Made by a program: the position numbers and the translations under genes. From positions 62,001 to 126,000 of the forward strand of contig JACZWC010000003.1 of assembly GCA_022572355.1 (NCBI GenBank): a stretch of 64,000 nt of DNA. The letters are read 5' to 3'. Positions 39,173-46,729 of the stretch are shown here, one piece after another (positions within the stretch are counted from its first letter, which is position 1; each line of letters starts with the position of its first letter). The notes under the pieces are model-generated. The model saw only the letters and a list, made by a program, of their open reading frames with translations, was not told the DNA's origin and did no database searches. Origin of the DNA: Bacteroidota bacterium (lineage in GTDB: Bacteria > Bacteroidota > Bacteroidia > NORP154).

Positions 39173-40282
39173 ATGCTGAGCAGAGCAGAACGTAGCAGAT
39201 ATAATCGTCATATAATCCTACCGGAAATTGGGTTGGAAGGACAAGAAAAACTCAAAGGTGCAAGCGTTTTGGTAATCGGAGCGGGCGGCTTGGGTTGTCC
39301 GGTGTTAATTTATCTCGCTGCAGCCGGTGTGGGCAAGATAGGTATTGTAGATTTTGATACGGTTGATGAAAGCAACCTTCACAGACAAATCCTGTTCGGA
39401 ACAAGTGATGTTGGCAAGCCAAAAACAGAAGTTGCCAAAGCCAAATTACAGGATCAGAACCCATACATTGATATCGCCGTATTCAATGTTAGGCTGACTA
39501 GCCAAAATGCGCTTGAAATAATCGAAAACTTTGATGTTGTTGTAGATGGATCCGACAATTTTCCCACGCGTTATCTGGTCAATGACGCATGTGTAATACT
39601 AAAAAAACCATTTGTATTTGGCTCTATCTTCAAATTTGAAGCACAGATCTCAACATTCAATTTTGATGGCGGCCCAACATATCGCTGCTTGTATCCTGAT
39701 CCTCCTGGGCCTGGAGAAGTTCCCAACTGTGCAGAAATTGGCGTTATGGGCGTATTACCCGGCATTGTCGGTAGCATCCAGGCCAATGAAGCGATAAAGA
39801 TTATTGTGGGTGTCGGGAAACCCTTATCCGGAAAATTGTTGCTTTTTGATTCTCTTTCAAATTCCTTTAATGAATTATCAATTTCACCCGTTGCTGAAAA
39901 TTTCAATATCACAGAGTTGATTGATTATGAACTCTTTTGCGGCGAAACACCTGCTCATTTAGAAATAAAAGAAATTACGGTTGAGGAACTCAAATCCAAG
40001 CTGGACAACTCAGAAGACATTCAGATTATAGATGTAAGGGAACAAGATGAATATGACCTCTGCAATCTGGGTGGTGAGCTCATTCCATTGGGTGAAATAG
40101 AAGCGAATATGGGTCTGATCAGCATTAAAAAACCAGTAGTGGTTCATTGCCACCACGGAATGCGCAGTAAGAAGGCAATTGAGAGATTATTGGCAAAATC
40201 CTGCAAGGCAGACCTCTATAACCTAAAGGGTGGTATTCATAATTGGGCAACCAAAATCGACTCTGAGATGTCGACTTATTGA
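39173..40282 (+). CDS. thiF: ThiF/MoeB-type adenylyltransferase with C-terminal rhodanese domain
   Basis: Activates the ThiS C-terminus by adenylation. Residues 1-250 are the E1-like domain: NRHIILPEIGLEGQEKL, nucleotide loop VIGAGGLGCPV, and VDGSDNFPTRYLVND. Residues 265-365 are a rhodanese domain with active-site Cys326 in HCHHGMRSKKA. The rhodanese probably helps form the ThiS thiocarboxylate. Only some of the zinc cysteines seen in MoeB are obvious (RCLYPD, YELFCGE). Last gene of the operon; its end overlaps the convergent GGGP synthase by seven bases. Confidence 0.9.
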   Translation: MLSRAERSRYNRHIILPEIGLEGQEKLKGASVLVIGAGGLGCPVLIYLAAAGVGKIGIVDFDTVDESNLHRQILFGTSDVGKPKTEVAKAKLQDQNPYIDIAVFNVRLTSQNALEIIENFDVVVDGSDNFPTRYLVNDACVILKKPFVFGSIFKFEAQISTFNFDGGPTYRCLYPDPPGPGEVPNCAEIGVMGVLPGIVGSIQANEAIKIIVGVGKPLSGKLLLFDSLSNSFNELSISPVAENFNITELIDYELFCGETPAHLEIKEITVEELKSKLDNSEDIQIIDVREQDEYDLCNLGGELIPLGEIEANMGLISIKKPVVVHCHHGMRSKKAIERLLAKSCKADLYNLKGGIHNWATKIDSEMSTY

Positions 40283-41037
40283 ACAGAATGTATTGCTTCT
40301 GCAATTTCCTGAATCAAGCTTCGGCTTCCATTCCGATTTTCTACTGCCGACCCAACTACCACTAAGTCTGCACCTGCTCTACAGGCATTACACGCCATTT
40401 CTGGTGTCCTGATACCGCCTCCGATTATAAGAGGCACGGAAAGTTGCTCGCTCACTTTAGAAATCATTTTTTCGCTAATTGGGCTCATGGCACCACTCCC
40501 TCCATCCATATATATTGTTTTCAATCCGAGCATTTCACCAGCAAGAGCTGTGCATACTGCTATATCCGCTTTATCACTGGGAATCGGCGTTGAATTCGAC
40601 ATATACGAAACTGCAGTGGGGCTACCACCATCGATTAACATATAACCTGTAGGTATTACCTCCATCCCGCTAGCTTTTAATACCGGTGCCGCAATAACGT
40701 GCTTGCCAATAAGTAACTCTGGGTTTCTTCCAGATATTAGAGAAAGGAATAATATTCCATCTGCCTTATCATTGATTTGCAAGGTGTTTCCTGGAAATAG
40801 TACAACGGGTATGTCTGTTTCCGTCTTAACCACCTCGATACAGGATTCTATATTTCCATTGGTAAGTAAGCTCCCCCCGATAAAAATCAAATCGACATTT
40901 GCCCTTTGGGCCTCATTTGCAATGGGGCCAGCACCTTCATCACTATCCGGATCTATCAAGATCGCGAACTGCTTTGCTTTCGAGTTTTTCTTCTCGACAA
41001 TACCATCATAAATAGATGTTGAAGTAAGGGTTGTCAT
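40276..41037 (-). CDS. Geranylgeranylglyceryl/heptaprenylglyceryl phosphate synthase family protein
   Basis: A 253-residue TIM-barrel prenyltransferase of the GGGPS/PcrB family, which joins a polyprenyl diphosphate to glycerol-1-phosphate. Markers are FAILIDPDSDEGAG, IFIGGSLLTNGNIE, PVVLFPGNTLQI, and the phosphate loops YMDGGSGA, IIGGGIRTPE and VVVGSAVE. Members occur widely in Bacteroidota, where the physiological product is not firmly known. It lies 37 bases downstream of the phosphopantetheinyl transferase gene in the same direction. Confidence 0.9.
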   Translation of the reverse strand: MTTLTSTSIYDGIVEKKNSKAKQFAILIDPDSDEGAGPIANEAQRANVDLIFIGGSLLTNGNIESCIEVVKTETDIPVVLFPGNTLQINDKADGILFLSLISGRNPELLIGKHVIAAPVLKASGMEVIPTGYMLIDGGSPTAVSYMSNSTPIPSDKADIAVCTALAGEMLGLKTIYMDGGSGAMSPISEKMISKVSEQLSVPLIIGGGIRTPEMACNACRAGADLVVVGSAVENRNGSRSLIQEIAEAIHSVQ

Positions 41038-41074
41038 AGAACTGCAATATTAAACATAATCGCTGAGGCCGATT

Positions 41075-41719
41075 CTACCCCAGAACATAAGTTAAAATAT
41101 AATCTTCAATTTGCTCATAATGTACCTTAAATTTTTTGTTCATCGTTCTTACAACGATAGACGCATTTATAACACCCTTTCCATCAAACTTGAACGGGTC
41201 CAGCAATAAATTTTCCTTAAATATTATGTTTCCATCCCCGTAAAATTTGAACAGGGCCTCCTTGGTGGTCCATACCACAACCCTGTGTATATTTTGGTGT
41301 TCTCCTTCAGCCTCCGCGCTTTTCATTTCATCTTCGTTCATAAATTTATCTTCAATATGTGCGATTTTATCCGACACCTGCTCAATGTCTATGCCGGGCA
41401 CTGCATCCTTGGACAACAGTACTGCAACGAATTTTCCCGAATGAGTAATTGATATTTTGTAATCTAGTGCATCCAGAAAAGGCCTACCGTTTACATTATA
41501 ATTAACATCAACAGGGTTTGACAGATCAAGAATATTTTGAATCAATTTAATAACGCTTAGGAACTCCGCCTTCTTTCTGTCTGTTCCAAATGAACTTAGC
41601 CTTTTGAGTTGAATTTGGCTGAGATTCAGATCAGCTGAACCAACCAATATCTCAGGGTCAATTTCCCATAACCCAATTATGGCATTGTGATTGATATTCT
41701 TCTTAAAACGTAAGCTCAT
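41075..41719 (-). CDS. 4'-phosphopantetheinyl transferase superfamily protein
   Basis: Transfers phosphopantetheine from CoA to carrier-protein serines. The 214-residue length is that of Sfp/AcpT-like enzymes. Motifs visible: NGRPFL, ISITHSGKFVAVLLS, the metal-binding GIDIE, and WTTKEALFKFYG (W-x2-KEA pattern). The carrier target cannot be deduced. A good ribosome-binding sequence (AGAAGG) precedes the ATG on the minus strand. It is divergent from the WG-repeat gene. Confidence 0.9.
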   Translation of the reverse strand: MSLRFKKNINHNAIIGLWEIDPEILVGSADLNLSQIQLKRLSSFGTDRKKAEFLSVIKLIQNILDLSNPVDVNYNVNGRPFLDALDYKISITHSGKFVAVLLSKDAVPGIDIEQVSDKIAHIEDKFMNEDEMKSAEAEGEHQNIHRVVVWTTKEALFKFYGDGNIIFKENLLLDPFKFDGKGVINASIVVRTMNKKFKVHYEQIEDYILTYVLG

Positions 41720-41765
41720 ACCTTCTTGTGTAACATTGATTTAACGAATTTAAAAAAATATTTTT

Positions 41766-41798
41766 TTTGTGAGATTCTATTATTTTTTTCTACTTTAG
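41766..41798 (+). promoter_or_regulatory. Promoter for the WG-repeat gene
   Basis: TTTG at 41766-41769, a 21-base spacer and TACTTTAG at 41791-41798 (seven of eight bases compared with TAnnTTTG). The start of transcription would be near 41804, about 21 bases before the ATG at 41825. Confidence 0.5.
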
Positions 41799-41824
41799 TG
41801 CACCATAACCTAACACCTAATTCT

Positions 41825-42868
41825 ATGTTGGAAATGAAATTAAAAAGATCATCATTCAGAGGGGGAATTCTGCTTTTAATTTTCTTGTTTTTAGGAACGG
41901 GTATTTATGCCCAAAATTCAGGATTATTTCCGGTTTCCAATAACAGAAAGTACGGATATATAAACAAGAGTGGTAAAATGATCATCAAACCTCAGTTTGA
42001 CTATGCAACCGTTTTTTCGGAAGGATTAGCGCATGCAAAAATTGAGGGAAAAAGAGGATTTATTGACAAGACTGGCAAATATGTAATCGATCCGATTTAT
42101 GATAAGGTGAGAAATTTTTCAGATGGATTAACCGCTGTAAAAAGTAAGGGAAAATGGGGCTTCATTGATAAAACGGGAAAAGTAGTTATTGAACTGCAAT
42201 TTGATTATGCTTATAGTTTTTCTGAAGGATTAGCAAGGATTCAACAGGGTGAGCAATTTGGCTTTATCGATAAGACCGGGAAATGGATAATAAAGGCGCA
42301 ATTTGATGCCGCGTATGATTTCAAAGAGGGCTTGGCCAGAGTTAAGCAGGGAGATTACAAAACAGGTAAATGGGGGTACATAAATAAAACAGGTGCATTG
42401 ATACTCGAATACCGCTATGATGACTCCTTTGACTTTTCGGAAGGAAAGGCAAATGTGAGAATGGGAAGTGAACAATCAGGTAAATGGGGCTTCATTGATA
42501 AGAATGGTGAATTTGTAATAGAACCAATGTTCGATAGAGCATTTACTTTTATGGAAGGCTTGTCACTTATACGAATTGGCTCATTTAAAACTGGAAAATA
42601 TGGGTATATAGATACCAAAGGCGGAATCGCAGTGAATCCACAATTCTATGGTGGCCACCATTTCTCTGAAGGCCTGGCTTGTGTAAAGGAGACGAAAGAT
42701 GGCAAATGGGGTTATATTGACAAGACAGGAAAAGTAGTGATCGGATTTCAATATGATATTCCTGCCGACTTTGAACACGGATTGGCAAAAGTTAGAATTG
42801 GGACTTATAAGACCGGCGTATCTGGGTTTATTGACAAAACAGGAAAGTTTATCTGGCAATCTTCCTAA
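41825..42868 (+). CDS. Secreted WG-repeat protein
   Basis: A 347-residue protein: signal peptide (ending GIYAQ) followed by nine WG-type repeats, the last partial. The repeat pattern is KWGFIDKTGKVVI, about 12 residues, then FSEGLA, with 33-38 residues per unit. The fold is a repeated beta-hairpin, and the role is generally unknown; a binding or scaffold function is likely. The ATG at 41825 (or 41834) is preferred over an upstream ATG at 41726, because the predicted promoter lies between them and the extension is not signal-like. Ends at a strong terminator. Confidence 0.85.
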   Translation: MLEMKLKRSSFRGGILLLIFLFLGTGIYAQNSGLFPVSNNRKYGYINKSGKMIIKPQFDYATVFSEGLAHAKIEGKRGFIDKTGKYVIDPIYDKVRNFSDGLTAVKSKGKWGFIDKTGKVVIELQFDYAYSFSEGLARIQQGEQFGFIDKTGKWIIKAQFDAAYDFKEGLARVKQGDYKTGKWGYINKTGALILEYRYDDSFDFSEGKANVRMGSEQSGKWGFIDKNGEFVIEPMFDRAFTFMEGLSLIRIGSFKTGKYGYIDTKGGIAVNPQFYGGHHFSEGLACVKETKDGKWGYIDKTGKVVIGFQYDIPADFEHGLAKVRIGTYKTGVSGFIDKTGKFIWQSS

Positions 42869-42894
42869 GGCAAATTAATACAACATATAATTAT

Positions 42895-42930
42895 AGCCAA
42901 CTATCTATACCTAGATAGTTGGCTTTTTCT
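42895..42930 (+). terminator. Strong Rho-independent terminator after the WG-repeat gene
   Basis: AGCCAACTATCTA and TAGATAGTTGGCT form a perfect 13-bp stem with a 4-base loop (42895-42924), followed by a T-run. The downstream arm also contains the likely -33 TTG of the ahcY promoter. Confidence 0.9.
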
Positions 42931-42949
42931 TTTGCTTTCAGTATCTTTG
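42919..42949 (+). promoter_or_regulatory. Promoter for ahcY
   Basis: TTG at 42919-42921, a 20-base spacer and a perfect TATCTTTG at 42942-42949. The predicted start near 42956 gives a 40-base, A-rich leader. The -33 box is embedded in the preceding terminator stem. Confidence 0.65.
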
Positions 42950-42995
42950 CACCCCGATTTTACAAGACAAGAAAAAATTATACAAACACATACAA

Positions 42996-44315
42996 ATGGA
43001 AAATACCACCGTGGATCAGTATATAAAGAGTAAAGTAAAAGACCGTTCTCTTTCAGCATGGGGACGAAAGGAAATTACGCTTGCCGAAGCTGAGATGCCA
43101 GGGCTTATGTCATTGCGAGAAGAATATGGCAATCAAAAACCTTTAAAAGGAGCTAGGATTGCCGGTTGTCTCCATATGACTATTCAAACTGCAGTTCTCA
43201 TCGAAACACTGATAGAACTCGGTGCCGAAGTTACTTGGTCATCATGTAATATATTCTCTACACAAGATCACGCTGCTGCAGCTATTGAAGCCGCTGGTAT
43301 TTCAGTATATGCATGGAAAGACATGAACGAAGAAGAGTTTGAATGGTGCATTGAGCAAACATTGTTCTTCGGTGAAGACAAAAAACCCTTGAACTTAATA
43401 TTAGACGACGGCGGAGACCTTACCAATATGGTATTGGATAAATATCCAGAATTGGTTGCTGATATTAAAGGACTTTCAGAAGAAACTACTACCGGCGTAC
43501 ATAGATTGTATGAAAGAATGAGCAAAGGTACGCTTCCAATTCCTGCTATTAATGTGAACGATTCAGTTACCAAATCAAAATTTGATAATAAATATGGTTG
43601 CAAGGAATCTTTGGTAGATGCAATTCGCAGAGCAACAGATATAATGCTCGCAGGTAAAGTTGCTGTGGTAGCCGGATACGGTGATGTTGGAAAAGGTTCT
43701 GCAGCTTCTCTAAGTGGAGCTGGAGTTAGGGTAATTGTCACCGAGATTGACCCAATTTGTGCGCTGCAAGCCGCAATGGATGGCTTTGAAGTGAGAAAAA
43801 TGATTGACGCAGCTCCCCGTGCGAATATCCTTGTTACAGCAACTGGAAACAAAGACATTGTCAATGCGGAGATTTTCAAAGCGTTATCTGACAAGACAAT
43901 TGTTTGTAACATCGGCCATTTTGATAATGAGATCGATATGACTTGGTTAAATGATAACTACGGAGATTCTAAAGACACCATCAAACCCCAAGTTGACAAA
44001 TATGTTATAGATGGCAAAGAGATCATCCTCCTTGCTGAAGGGCGTCTTGTGAATTTAGGTTGCGCAACAGGCCATCCTTCATTTGTAATGTCTAACTCGT
44101 TCACGAACCAGACGCTTGCGCAACTCGAGCTGTGGAATAATACGGATGCTTATAAAAACGAAGTATACACACTTCCCAAGCATCTTGATGAGAAGGTTGC
44201 CCGTCTTCATTTAAAGAAAATTGGTGTTGACCTTGAAGAACTTTCGCAAGAACAAGCTGAATATATCGGCGTTGCTGTGGAAGGACCTTACAAACCAGAA
44301 TATTACAGGTACTAA
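42996..44315 (+). CDS. ahcY: Adenosylhomocysteinase
   Basis: Hydrolyses S-adenosylhomocysteine to adenosine and homocysteine, completing the methyl cycle fed by metK. The 439-residue protein has [31 protein letters not shown], the NAD-binding [13 protein letters not shown] and [11 protein letters not shown]. The C-terminus ends [10 protein letters not shown], which is typical: the conserved Lys-x-x-x-Tyr reaches into the neighbouring subunit. A clear promoter lies upstream. No riboswitch for S-adenosylhomocysteine is recognisable in the short leader. Confidence 0.98.
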   Translation: MENTTVDQYIKSKVKDRSLSAWGRKEITLAEAEMPGLMSLREEYGNQKPLKGARIAGCLHMTIQTAVLIETLIELGAEVTWSSCNIFSTQDHAAAAIEAAGISVYAWKDMNEEEFEWCIEQTLFFGEDKKPLNLILDDGGDLTNMVLDKYPELVADIKGLSEETTTGVHRLYERMSKGTLPIPAINVNDSVTKSKFDNKYGCKESLVDAIRRATDIMLAGKVAVVAGYGDVGKGSAASLSGAGVRVIVTEIDPICALQAAMDGFEVRKMIDAAPRANILVTATGNKDIVNAEIFKALSDKTIVCNIGHFDNEIDMTWLNDNYGDSKDTIKPQVDKYVIDGKEIILLAEGRLVNLGCATGHPSFVMSNSFTNQTLAQLELWNNTDAYKNEVYTLPKHLDEKVARLHLKKIGVDLEELSQEQAEYIGVAVEGPYKPEYYRY

Positions 44316-44322
44316 ATACCCC

Positions 44323-44766
44323 CTAGTTATATATTCTTAGCAGGTTACCGTCGAAGTAGGTTTCGTACCGCTTGAGAATATCAGGCGCAGGGCCTTCCAA
44401 CACTGATCCGTCAGTTAGAAGAAATTTTGAACCGCACGAGTTGTCAATTGCTGTAATACCGGACTGTTCCACTTCAATGATCGCATCTGATTCACTGGGC
44501 TGGTAAGTACAGTTTCTATCATATGCCATAAATTCATCTTGCGAAAAGCGGTAAACGATAATTCCGCGTACACCACCAGTTAAATAAATCCAGCCTCCCA
44601 CTGCGTTTAAATCTGCAAACTCGGCATCAGTAGTATATATATAAATATTCACCTGTACCGACGGTATTGCATCTTCATCCTTTTTACAGCCGCTTGAAAT
44701 AGTTAGCAAAACAGCTAATGAAAAAAACAGTATTTTTGAGATGGTACCGGATGCTTTCACTTGCAT
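44323..44766 (-). CDS. Lipoprotein with a degenerate Rieske-like domain
   Basis: A 147-residue lipoprotein; the lipobox ISSGC puts the lipidated Cys at residue 27. The mature part resembles the Rieske iron-sulfur fold seen in some Bacteroidota lipoproteins: VYRFSQDEFMAYDRNCTY, then DNSCGSKFLLTDGSVLEGPA. In true Rieske proteins the ligands are C-x-H and C-x-x-H. Here each His is replaced (C-T-Y and C-G-S-K), so a cluster is unlikely. The start at 44766 gives a proper lipoprotein signal; the frame is open to 44832 but that would overlap the divergent gene. Confidence 0.7.
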   Translation of the reverse strand: MQVKASGTISKILFFSLAVLLTISSGCKKDEDAIPSVQVNIYIYTTDAEFADLNAVGGWIYLTGGVRGIIVYRFSQDEFMAYDRNCTYQPSESDAIIEVEQSGITAIDNSCGSKFLLTDGSVLEGPAPDILKRYETYFDGNLLRIYN

Positions 44767-44826
44767 ATCATAATTAATCGCGAGAGGTGAGCGTTTAGGT
44801 TTTAACGAAGTTATAGATAATTTGTT

Positions 44827-45288
44827 TTGCACGTGTTGAAATCCATATTGTCGATCACAATAATGCTATCATTGTTGGCACCCGTTTATGCGACTGCTCA
44901 ACCTTCCAAATCCTATAAGAAAGACGAAAAAGCCAGAAAGAAATCAAGAGCAGGCAGTGAAAGTTTTGCCAATGATCAGGAAGCCGCATCGGCGGTACTA
45001 AAACATTATAAACAAGAACTGACCGCGCTGGATCAAGAGAGATTAGATGCTGAAGCTTCCGGTGACATGGAAAAACTTGCTAAGATCGAGCAAAAAATAC
45101 GACAAGTTAAGGGGGAGATGTGCTTTACAAAGCAAAAGATTGAAGAAGATATCATTAAAGAGTATAACAAGATTCAGGAGAAACATGTTCGCAAACGAAT
45201 GAAGAAGAGTAAGAAAAAATCTAAGCGAATTAACGAGAATAAAAGAGAGCCCTTCTTCAAGCGTCTCTTCAGAAAAAAACGCAGATAA
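44827..45288 (+). CDS. Small secreted basic coiled-coil protein
   Basis: A 153-residue protein with a signal peptide (ending ATAQ). The central stretch (about residues 50-115) is highly charged and helical, likely a coiled coil (EQKIRQVKGEMCFTKQKIEE). The last 40 residues are Lys/Arg-rich and end LFRKKRR. I do not recognise a family. The start is uncertain: TTG at 44827 or GTG at 44833, with no ATG in range. The next gene overlaps its stop by one base. The pair then leads into a LytTR regulator gene after 26 bases. Confidence 0.6.
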   Translation: MHVLKSILSITIMLSLLAPVYATAQPSKSYKKDEKARKKSRAGSESFANDQEAASAVLKHYKQELTALDQERLDAEASGDMEKLAKIEQKIRQVKGEMCFTKQKIEEDIIKEYNKIQEKHVRKRMKKSKKKSKRINENKREPFFKRLFRKKRR

Positions 45289-45764
45289 TGGATAACATAG
45301 GAAATCTTTTGTATGTGCTCATCGGTATTAGCTGGCTTCTGTACAGCTTTTTCAAAAAGAAGAAGCCAAAGCCACAACCTCAGCCATACAACACCGAAGA
45401 GCAAAACACATATGAAGAGGAACAAGAGGATTATGTCGAAGAGGATCAGGTACATGAACAAGAACAGATTAGCAAAGAGGAAATTCTAAGGAAGATATTC
45501 GAATCAACTGAAACCGAAGAGCCGGTTGAAGCCAAACCAGAACCGGCAGTGCAATACACGGCTCCGCCTGAGCCACCTAAGGAGCATTATATTGCCCCTG
45601 AAGTTCAGAAACCGGTTGAGGTAAGGGTTAGTGAGCCTGAGGAAGATTATTGGTTTGAGATCGACTCTGAATCGGCATCGGCTAAAGAGGAAGGTGATGA
45701 GATCGAATTTGATTTGAGAGAAGCGGTGATCGACAGTATCATCTTGAAACGGCCGGAATATTAA
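45288..45764 (+). CDS. Small membrane-anchored acidic protein
   Basis: A 158-residue protein with one N-terminal membrane helix (NLLYVLIGISWLLYSFF), then a short KKKKPKPQPQP basic-proline stretch. A long, very acidic, Pro- and Glu-rich region follows. The C-terminal segment EIEFDLREAVIDSIILKRPE is the least repetitive and most protein-like part, perhaps a short binding motif. No known family is recognised, though similarly built small proteins are common in Bacteroidota. Directly coupled to the basic coiled-coil gene upstream; the opposite charges suggest the two could interact. Confidence 0.65.
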   Translation: MDNIGNLLYVLIGISWLLYSFFKKKKPKPQPQPYNTEEQNTYEEEQEDYVEEDQVHEQEQISKEEILRKIFESTETEEPVEAKPEPAVQYTAPPEPPKEHYIAPEVQKPVEVRVSEPEEDYWFEIDSESASAKEEGDEIEFDLREAVIDSIILKRPEY

Positions 45765-45790
45765 TAAAATAGCCAAATCAATTATTAAAC

Positions 45791-46573
45791 ATGTCACAAC
45801 TCACGGCAATTATTGTAGATGACGAAGAATTTGCCCGTGAGAACATTAAAATATTGCTGGAAGATAATTGCCCGGATGTCTCAATTGTAGGCATGGCAGG
45901 CACCATAAACACCGCAAGAGCCTTAATTAGTTCTCAGAGGCCCGATGTAGTTTTTCTCGATATCAGCATGCCTTCAGGCGCTGAAGGCTTCGACCTGCTG
46001 GAGAGCCTGCATGAATTCAAATTTCAGGTAGTGTTTGTTACAGCGCACAAGGAATATGCTATTCAGGCCTTTGAAGCCAATGCTGCCCATTATTTACTAA
46101 AACCTATTGACATAGATGCCCTGATTACGGCTGTAAATAAAGTAAAAACGATGGCTGAAGTGGCAAAATCTGATCCGGAAGGATATTCAGAATATACTCG
46201 TTCCATACAATCAATTGCCGATACAGTGAGGGGAGAGCTTCCCATTAGAAGAATAACGATCAACCATTCAAAAGGATTCAAAATTATTGAAGATCAATCA
46301 ATTATCAGGCTCGAAGCAGATGGCAATTGCACCCAGTTATTTTTTGAAGATGGCACAAAATATCTCGACACACGTACTCTAAAAATTTACGAGTCAATCC
46401 TGAGTGAATCAAGGTTTTGCAGGATTCATAAATCTCATCTTATCAATATTTACGAGGTGAAAGAGTACCTTAGTGAAGACGGAAACTTTGCGATTTTGAA
46501 GAATGGGGAAAAAATTCCTATATCCCGGTCCAAACTGGACCTGTTCAAGCAACAAGTAGCTGGTTTATCCTAA
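45791..46573 (+). CDS. LytTR-family response regulator (first)
   Basis: A 260-residue regulator. The receiver domain (residues 1-120) has the acidic pair IIVDDEE, phosphoacceptor Asp57 in VVFLDISMP, and the conserved Lys in YLLKPID. The C-terminal LytTR DNA-binding domain (about residues 155-258) shows IRLEADGNCTQLFF and FCRIHKSHLINI. It lies just upstream of a LytS-type histidine kinase gene, so it is a plausible phosphorylation target. A second LytTR regulator sits on the other side of the kinase. Confidence 0.93.
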   Translation: MSQLTAIIVDDEEFARENIKILLEDNCPDVSIVGMAGTINTARALISSQRPDVVFLDISMPSGAEGFDLLESLHEFKFQVVFVTAHKEYAIQAFEANAAHYLLKPIDIDALITAVNKVKTMAEVAKSDPEGYSEYTRSIQSIADTVRGELPIRRITINHSKGFKIIEDQSIIRLEADGNCTQLFFEDGTKYLDTRTLKIYESILSESRFCRIHKSHLINIYEVKEYLSEDGNFAILKNGEKIPISRSKLDLFKQQVAGLS

Positions 46574-46579
46574 TATTTC

Positions 46580-46625
46580 TAGCTTAACGGTAATTCACAG
46601 AATAGCTGATTGCTACCGTTCACTA
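46580..46625. other. Stem-loop between the LytTR gene and the kinase gene
   Basis: AACGGTA (46586-46592) pairs with TACCGTT (46614-46620), with short outer CTAG-containing sequences on both sides. No T-run follows, so it is not a standard terminator. It might be an operator or a transcript-stability element. Confidence 0.35.
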
Positions 46626-46729
46626 GCTGATAAGCACCTTTCAATCAACACCGGGTTAAAGAGTGTAACATTTTTTGTTATTTTAAGTAAAATATATCTG
46701 AAAGTATTAGATACAGAGAAAATATTTAT

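Noticed and set aside
46674..46700. Promoter for the sensor kinase (TTTG, 15 bases, TATATCTG)
   Set aside because: The spacer is shorter than the 17-23 bases expected, so it was not listed as a feature.
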